Of a stretch of 64,000 nt of DNA, positions 60,297-64,000 are shown one piece after another. Within the stretch, counting starts at the first letter, position 1; each line of letters opens with the position of its first letter. The position numbers and the translations under genes are program-made. The DNA comes from Rubrivivax sp. (lineage in GTDB: Bacteria > Pseudomonadota > Gammaproteobacteria > Burkholderiales > Burkholderiaceae), in assembly GCA_016790225.1 (NCBI GenBank), contig JAEUOZ010000065.1, forward strand, positions 1 to 64,000, given 5' to 3'. The notes under the pieces were generated by a model. The model worked only from the letters and a program-made list of their open reading frames with translations. It ran no database searches and was not told the DNA's origin.

Positions 60297-61670
60297 GGCG
60301 GTGTAGACCTCCTCGTGAGAGTTTGAGAGACGCAGCGAACGGTTGATGCAGGCCTTGATGACGGCGGCGCGCAGGTAGGGCACTTCGCGCTCGGCGCGGC
60401 AGCGCTGTACGGCCAGGTTCAGCCATAGTGCCGGGAGTGCGGTGCCTTCAAAGATGGCGCGCAGAACATCGCCAGCCAGCGTCGGGGGCACGTTGTCGTC
60501 TTTGCGCTGCAAGACGACCGCGCGCAGCAGCATGCGCAGCGCTGGGTAGGGCTTGTCGAACGGGCCGCCTGAGAGTGCCGTGTCGTCGAACCACTCGCGT
60601 ACGCGCGTGGCGATTTCGGCCAGGCTGGCGCTGTGCCAGAAGCGCACCACGATGCGTGCCGAGTTGGGTGCCAGCCCCAGGACGTGAAAGCGGTTCTTGC
60701 CTCGCGCACCGTCAAAACCGCCGCTGTGCACGGCGTTCATCAAGGCGCTCACCTGCTGGGTGTGGGCATCCGGGTCGTCTTCCAAACCGAGAATGGCGGC
60801 AAGGCCGGTCTCGAGATCGTCCGGCTCTTGGCCCCAGAAGATGCAGCTGGCTTCGCCGAGGCGAAGCCGTTGGCGAGAGTCCGGGCGCAGCAAGTGGTTG
60901 AGCGCTGTTGTGTACTTGAAGGCTGCGGTGCGCCCGACGGGAAAGTTCTCGCCTTGATGCTTGCCGTATGAGGCAAAGGCCGGCAGGCTGCCGTCGTTGA
61001 TGGCGGCCAGCGGTGCAGGTTTGGCCGAGATGCCGCCGATGGCGGCGTGCAAGCGCTCGATGTGATCCCGCTCGCCGGTGACGAGACAGGTGCCGCTCAA
61101 ATCGCCCCCGTCAGCTTCGGGCGCCGAAGCTGAGCTCACTCGATCAACATGGGCTCGGATGCGCGCGTCATGTGCGAGCAGCTGCCCGGTCTCAGCTTGC
61201 CGAAAGGTCACATTGCACCCGGCAATACCTGCGGCATCCTTCCATTGGCTGTCCAGGCGAACACGTTCATGCTCCTTGCGCAAGTAGAACTTCTGAAGAG
61301 CCAAGAGGCCTGGACAGTCCGGGATGGCCTCCACCAATTCGTCGACGCGCTGGCGAAAGTGGTGAAACTGCTTGCGCGCCTGTTCCTGCTCTTTGGGTAG
61401 GTCCGCCTTGGCGTGACCGAGCACGAATCCCAGGTGATCCCACAGCAGATTGGGTTTCTCGTGAGCATTCACGCCGGATCGTGTCTCGCTCTTGGGAACC
61501 AGGCTTGTTGCGACCTCGGTGGCACGTGTTCCTGTGCGCAGCGAACTCAGCTGCACGAAGCGGCCATCCGCATCGATCTCGATCACGTAAGGGATGCGCT
61601 TGCGTTCCCACCCCGCGGGCGCCATGTCCTGCGAGCGGTCGTAGTACGCAACCAGGGCTTGCAGGATCAT
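59880..61670 (-). CDS. cas8c: Type I-C Cascade large subunit Cas8c (Csd1)
   Basis: 596 aa, the normal size for Csd1. Starts MILQALVAYYDRSQDMAPAGWERKRIPYVIEID, as the family does. Other family segments are KPNLLWDHLGFVLGHA, YGKHQGENFPVGRTAAFKYTTALNHLL, VRFWHSASLAEIA and LRMLLRAVVLQ. It recognises the PAM and starts target unwinding. The C-terminal part (from Met459) contains the Cas11c small subunit, with its own ribosome binding site. The start overlaps the cas5c stop by 4 nt. Confidence 0.96.
   Translation of the reverse strand: MILQALVAYYDRSQDMAPAGWERKRIPYVIEIDADGRFVQLSSLRTGTRATEVATSLVPKSETRSGVNAHEKPNLLWDHLGFVLGHAKADLPKEQEQARKQFHHFRQRVDELVEAIPDCPGLLALQKFYLRKEHERVRLDSQWKDAAGIAGCNVTFRQAETGQLLAHDARIRAHVDRVSSASAPEADGGDLSGTCLVTGERDHIERLHAAIGGISAKPAPLAAINDGSLPAFASYGKHQGENFPVGRTAAFKYTTALNHLLRPDSRQRLRLGEASCIFWGQEPDDLETGLAAILGLEDDPDAHTQQVSALMNAVHSGGFDGARGKNRFHVLGLAPNSARIVVRFWHSASLAEIATRVREWFDDTALSGGPFDKPYPALRMLLRAVVLQRKDDNVPPTLAGDVLRAIFEGTALPALWLNLAVQRCRAEREVPYLRAAVIKACINRSLRLSNSHEEVYTAMLDTTNTQPAYRLGRLFAVLEKIQEESAGGGLNKTIRDRFYGAASSTPASVVPMLLKLKNHHLGKLDDRGQRMLYRAFQDHRPDDYIGAVLDGVGDIPAHLSLPEQGRFALGYYHQRQAFFSKAAPIQTSDTTPLQGN
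60307..60314 (-). promoter_or_regulatory. Internal ribosome binding site for Cas11c
   Basis: On the minus strand this reads GAGGAGGT, strongly complementary to the 3' end of 16S rRNA, 10 nt before the ATG at 60296. It lies in the cas8c codons for Glu-Glu-Val. Confidence 0.72.
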
Positions 61671-62353
61671 GAGCGCACCTCTGCGCAGGTGAGGTCCAGC
61701 ACGCCCTTGTTCACCTGGGCTCTGAAGAACTGCGGCTTGGGCGAACTGCCGGCGGCAAAGTCCAGGTCATGGAGCATCCAGCCCAGATCGGCCGACCAGG
61801 CTTCCAGCGCTGCAGGTTCTTGCGGCGGTGCTTGCCAAGCGTGCGGCCCACCGGCCTGCACCGCGACCGGCCTGAAGCGAGCCGCAAACTCGCGGCAACC
61901 CAGGTACGGCTGATTGACGCACTGCCCAGTTTCGGCACGGCGGCTGAACATGGCGACGTACTTGCCCGGGTTCTGTCGCGCCTCGTCGCTGTGCATTTCG
62001 AGATCGGCCCAGAGGCGGTAGGCCACGTCGCGCAGCAAGAGGCCGGCGCGCTGCTGACGTTCTTCCTCGATGTAGATCGCCAGATTGCCGCGCCCCGTCT
62101 TCATCGCCGACTGCGCGTTTCGCACAGAGGCCACCTGGCCCACCTCATTGCGCCGCACACTGATCCAGCGCACCGGTGAGAGGACCTCAATTCTCCGAAT
62201 GCGCCAGCGAATGCCCGGCTTCCACAGGATGGCTTCGAAGATGGCGCGTGCTGCCGACGGTGTGATGAGATCGTAGGAAACGCGTTCCACCTTCATCTCG
62301 GGTCGCGTGAAGCAGGCGAAGTCGCCGCGAACATCCAGGCAGAAGGGCTTCAT
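61667..62353 (-). CDS. cas5c: Type I-C Cascade subunit and crRNA endonuclease Cas5c (Cas5d)
   Basis: 228 aa from ATG at 62353 (MKPFCLDVRGDFACFTRPEMKVE); in-frame codons continue to 62386 but the family starts here. The Cas5d core ERVSYDLITPSAARAIFEAILWKP and the block QQRAGLLLRDVAYRLWADLEM are clear. In type I-C it cleaves pre-crRNA at the base of the repeat stem, replacing Cas6, and then caps the 5' handle in Cascade. It follows cas3 by 57 bp. Confidence 0.95.
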   Translation of the reverse strand: MKPFCLDVRGDFACFTRPEMKVERVSYDLITPSAARAIFEAILWKPGIRWRIRRIEVLSPVRWISVRRNEVGQVASVRNAQSAMKTGRGNLAIYIEEERQQRAGLLLRDVAYRLWADLEMHSDEARQNPGKYVAMFSRRAETGQCVNQPYLGCREFAARFRPVAVQAGGPHAWQAPPQEPAALEAWSADLGWMLHDLDFAAGSSPKPQFFRAQVNKGVLDLTCAEVRS

Positions 62354-62410
62354 GACGGTGTTTGCTCGTTCAAGGTAGGTGACCAACGGTCCAAGAACTG
62401 ATGGATGGCG

Positions 62411-64000
62411 TCAGCTGATCAACGGATCGCCGGGCGCGGCGTCCACGCGGGCGCCCAGAACCGGGTGATAGAAACCATCCCAGCCCTCGCGCTGTACATA
62501 CAGACCGGGGCAGGTTGGCACTTCTTCGATGTCGCCCGCAGCCAGCAGTTGACGCACCTGATGCGTGTAGACCGTGACGCCGTGGCGCTGCAGCTTGCGC
62601 ATCAGCCAGCGGGCCGGGCCTTCGTGCCAGAGCTTGCCGATCAGGCTGTCGATGTCTTCTCTGCCATGTGGGCTGCGATAGCGAACCAGCACGGTGGAGG
62701 AGTCGGCATCGTCGATAAGCCTGAAGGCGTGAGAGGCGCTGCGCAACTGAAGCGGTAGCGCCATCTCCTGCCCGAGTACGGGTTGCAACTTCAGCAGCTC
62801 GCAGATCTTGTGCTTGTCTGTGCTGTCCACACTGTTCAGCAGACGTTCGAAGTAGCGCGCCACGTGGCTCAGCGAAAGCGGCTGTTCGGGCAGGTTGTGC
62901 CAGATGGCTTTGCAGGCGTCGCGCGCCTGGGTCAGCAACCCTGGTGGCGGTTGGCTGGGTGGCACGAAGACAAAAACATCGCCCAGGGTCGGCAACCGAC
63001 CTTCGCGGTTGCAGCGTCCTGCAGCTTGCGCAATCGAGTCCAAACCCGCCATGGCGCGAAAGACGACGGGAAAGTCCAGGTCGACGCCAGCCTCCACCAA
63101 CTGCGTGGAGATGACCCGCACGCCGGGCGCAGTGCTGCCGGCTGCCAGCGCCTCCCGCCGCTTGCGCAAGGCCAGCCGGATCTGCGCCAGTACATCGCTT
63201 CGGTGCTGCGCGCACATCAGGGCGGAGAGGTGCCAGGTCTGCTGAACCTGCTGCTCGTCGCAGGTCGCGCTGACCAAACGGTAGAGCTCAGCGGCATCGG
63301 CACGGCGATTGACAACCGCAAGGACAGCGTCGTGCGAAGCCACCTCGGCTGCAATCTCGGGCCAGGCTCGGGGCGTATCCAGGCTGGCGGGCAGGTGCAG
63401 CTTCACTCGCTCAAGGCCGGCAAAGAGCGCTGGCACATCGTCGATGATCTCGGTTACCGGGCCGATGCCGCGCCGCAGGCCACGTTGCGCATCAAAGCCA
63501 GCCGTCGCGTCCAGCAGCGGCTGCGTCGCCGTGCAAAGCACAACGCTGGCGCCATAGTCTTCGACCAGGTAGCGCAACACGTCCACCACCGGCTGCAGGA
63601 ACTGCAGCGGCAGCAACTGCGCCTCATCCAGCACGATCACACTGCGCGCCAGGCTGTGCAACTTGCGGCAGCGTGAGGTGCGGCTGGCAAACAAGCTCTC
63701 GAACAGCTGCACGTTGGTCGTTACCACCAACGGTGCATCCCAGTTCTCGCAAGCCAGACGCGACAGCCGCGTCTCCCGTGCAGGGTCGCTCTCCGCATTG
63801 CTATGGTGTTCGACCACCACGTCTTCGCCCAAGGACGCGAACACCTGACGGAAGACGTCCGCTGTCTGCTCGATGATGCTGGTGTAGGGGATCGCGTAGA
63901 CCACGCGCTGAAGGCCATGCCGCTGTGCGTGGGCGAGCGCGAAGCTGAGACTGGACAGCGTCTTGCCGCCGCCGGTAGGCACTGTGAGCCGGAAGACGCC
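62411..64000 (-). CDS. cas3: CRISPR-associated helicase-nuclease Cas3 (5' end outside window)
   Basis: The C-terminal 529 codons or so are present; the frame runs off the window at 64000. Helicase landmarks: Walker A PTGGGKT (about 63964-63984), TTNVQLFESLF, DEAH-type box VLDEAQLLPLQFL, the SF2 motif STQLVEAGVDLDFPVVFRA and motif VI QAAGRCNREGRLP. The Cas3 C-terminal domain follows. The HD nuclease domain would be N-terminal and is not visible. It unwinds and degrades DNA marked by Cascade. It is the first gene of the cas operon here. Confidence 0.96.
   Translation of the reverse strand, partial: GVFRLTVPTGGGKTLSSLSFALAHAQRHGLQRVVYAIPYTSIIEQTADVFRQVFASLGEDVVVEHHSNAESDPARETRLSRLACENWDAPLVVTTNVQLFESLFASRTSRCRKLHSLARSVIVLDEAQLLPLQFLQPVVDVLRYLVEDYGASVVLCTATQPLLDATAGFDAQRGLRRGIGPVTEIIDDVPALFAGLERVKLHLPASLDTPRAWPEIAAEVASHDAVLAVVNRRADAAELYRLVSATCDEQQVQQTWHLSALMCAQHRSDVLAQIRLALRKRREALAAGSTAPGVRVISTQLVEAGVDLDFPVVFRAMAGLDSIAQAAGRCNREGRLPTLGDVFVFVPPSQPPPGLLTQARDACKAIWHNLPEQPLSLSHVARYFERLLNSVDSTDKHKICELLKLQPVLGQEMALPLQLRSASHAFRLIDDADSSTVLVRYRSPHGREDIDSLIGKLWHEGPARWLMRKLQRHGVTVYTHQVRQLLAAGDIEEVPTCPGLYVQREGWDGFYHPVLGARVDAAPGDPLIS

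Overview
The window is GC-rich, gene-dense chromosomal DNA with no tRNA, rRNA, insertion sequence or integrase that I can recognise. The gene set points to a betaproteobacterium of the order Burkholderiales, probably near the Rubrivivax/Leptothrix/Ideonella group. The supporting features are a fused DUF3683 FAD/Fe-S dehydrogenase, an EpsD-EpsI exosortase-B locus, a pyrophosphate-type phosphofructokinase, ccmABCDEFGHI and LexA-type imuAB. The taxon is inferred from gene content, not from a marker search.

Layout. 1-5135 (+): 3' part of secA, argJ and an MFS exporter. 5151-10145 (-): ugpBAECQ, for glycerol-3-phosphate/glycerophosphodiester uptake and hydrolysis. 10379-15500 (+): the DUF3683 dehydrogenase, a DUF971 protein and ubiE. 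15705-22946 (+): exopolysaccharide export/exosortase operon epsD-epsE-epsF-epsG-xrtB-epsI plus a flippase. 23117-25712 (+): a LexA box followed by imuA-imuB. 25788-32630 (-): the complete cytochrome c maturation operon ccmABCDEFGHI, mostly with 4-nt overlaps. 32631-34209: a structured leader and pfp. 34199-43748: mixed housekeeping and membrane genes (cfa, an exported methyltransferase, DUF808, FKBP, SGNH esterase, DUF3016, glnS, DUF2306) and a LytTR two-component pair. 43957-48330: a GGDEF-EAL protein and the HerA-like ATPase YjgR, which converge and overlap. 48481-52471: a cytochrome c/sugar dehydrogenase pair (-) divergent from a sigma-54 activator (+), with a good sigma-54 promoter on the dehydrogenase side. 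52548-52937 (-): a ComEA-like helix-hairpin-helix protein.

53128-64000 is a type I-C CRISPR-Cas locus on the minus strand: cas3 (cut by the window end)-cas5c-cas8c-cas7-cas4-cas1-cas2-leader-array. The array has 50 repeats of 37 bp and 49 distinct spacers of 33-37 bp. The repeat is about 5 nt longer than the usual I-C repeat, and all of the extra length lies in the stem-loop; the 11-nt 5' handle expected for Cas5c processing is preserved. Inside cas8c an ATG preceded by a near-perfect Shine-Dalgarno would produce the separate small subunit Cas11c.

I see no wholly unknown multi-gene system. The points most worth a second look are the long-stem I-C repeat and its leader, the internal Cas11c start, the divergent sigma-54 promoter, an EpsG kinase with an N-terminal MshEN-like (possible c-di-GMP-binding) module, imuAB without an adjacent dnaE2, and a methyltransferase that carries a signal peptide.
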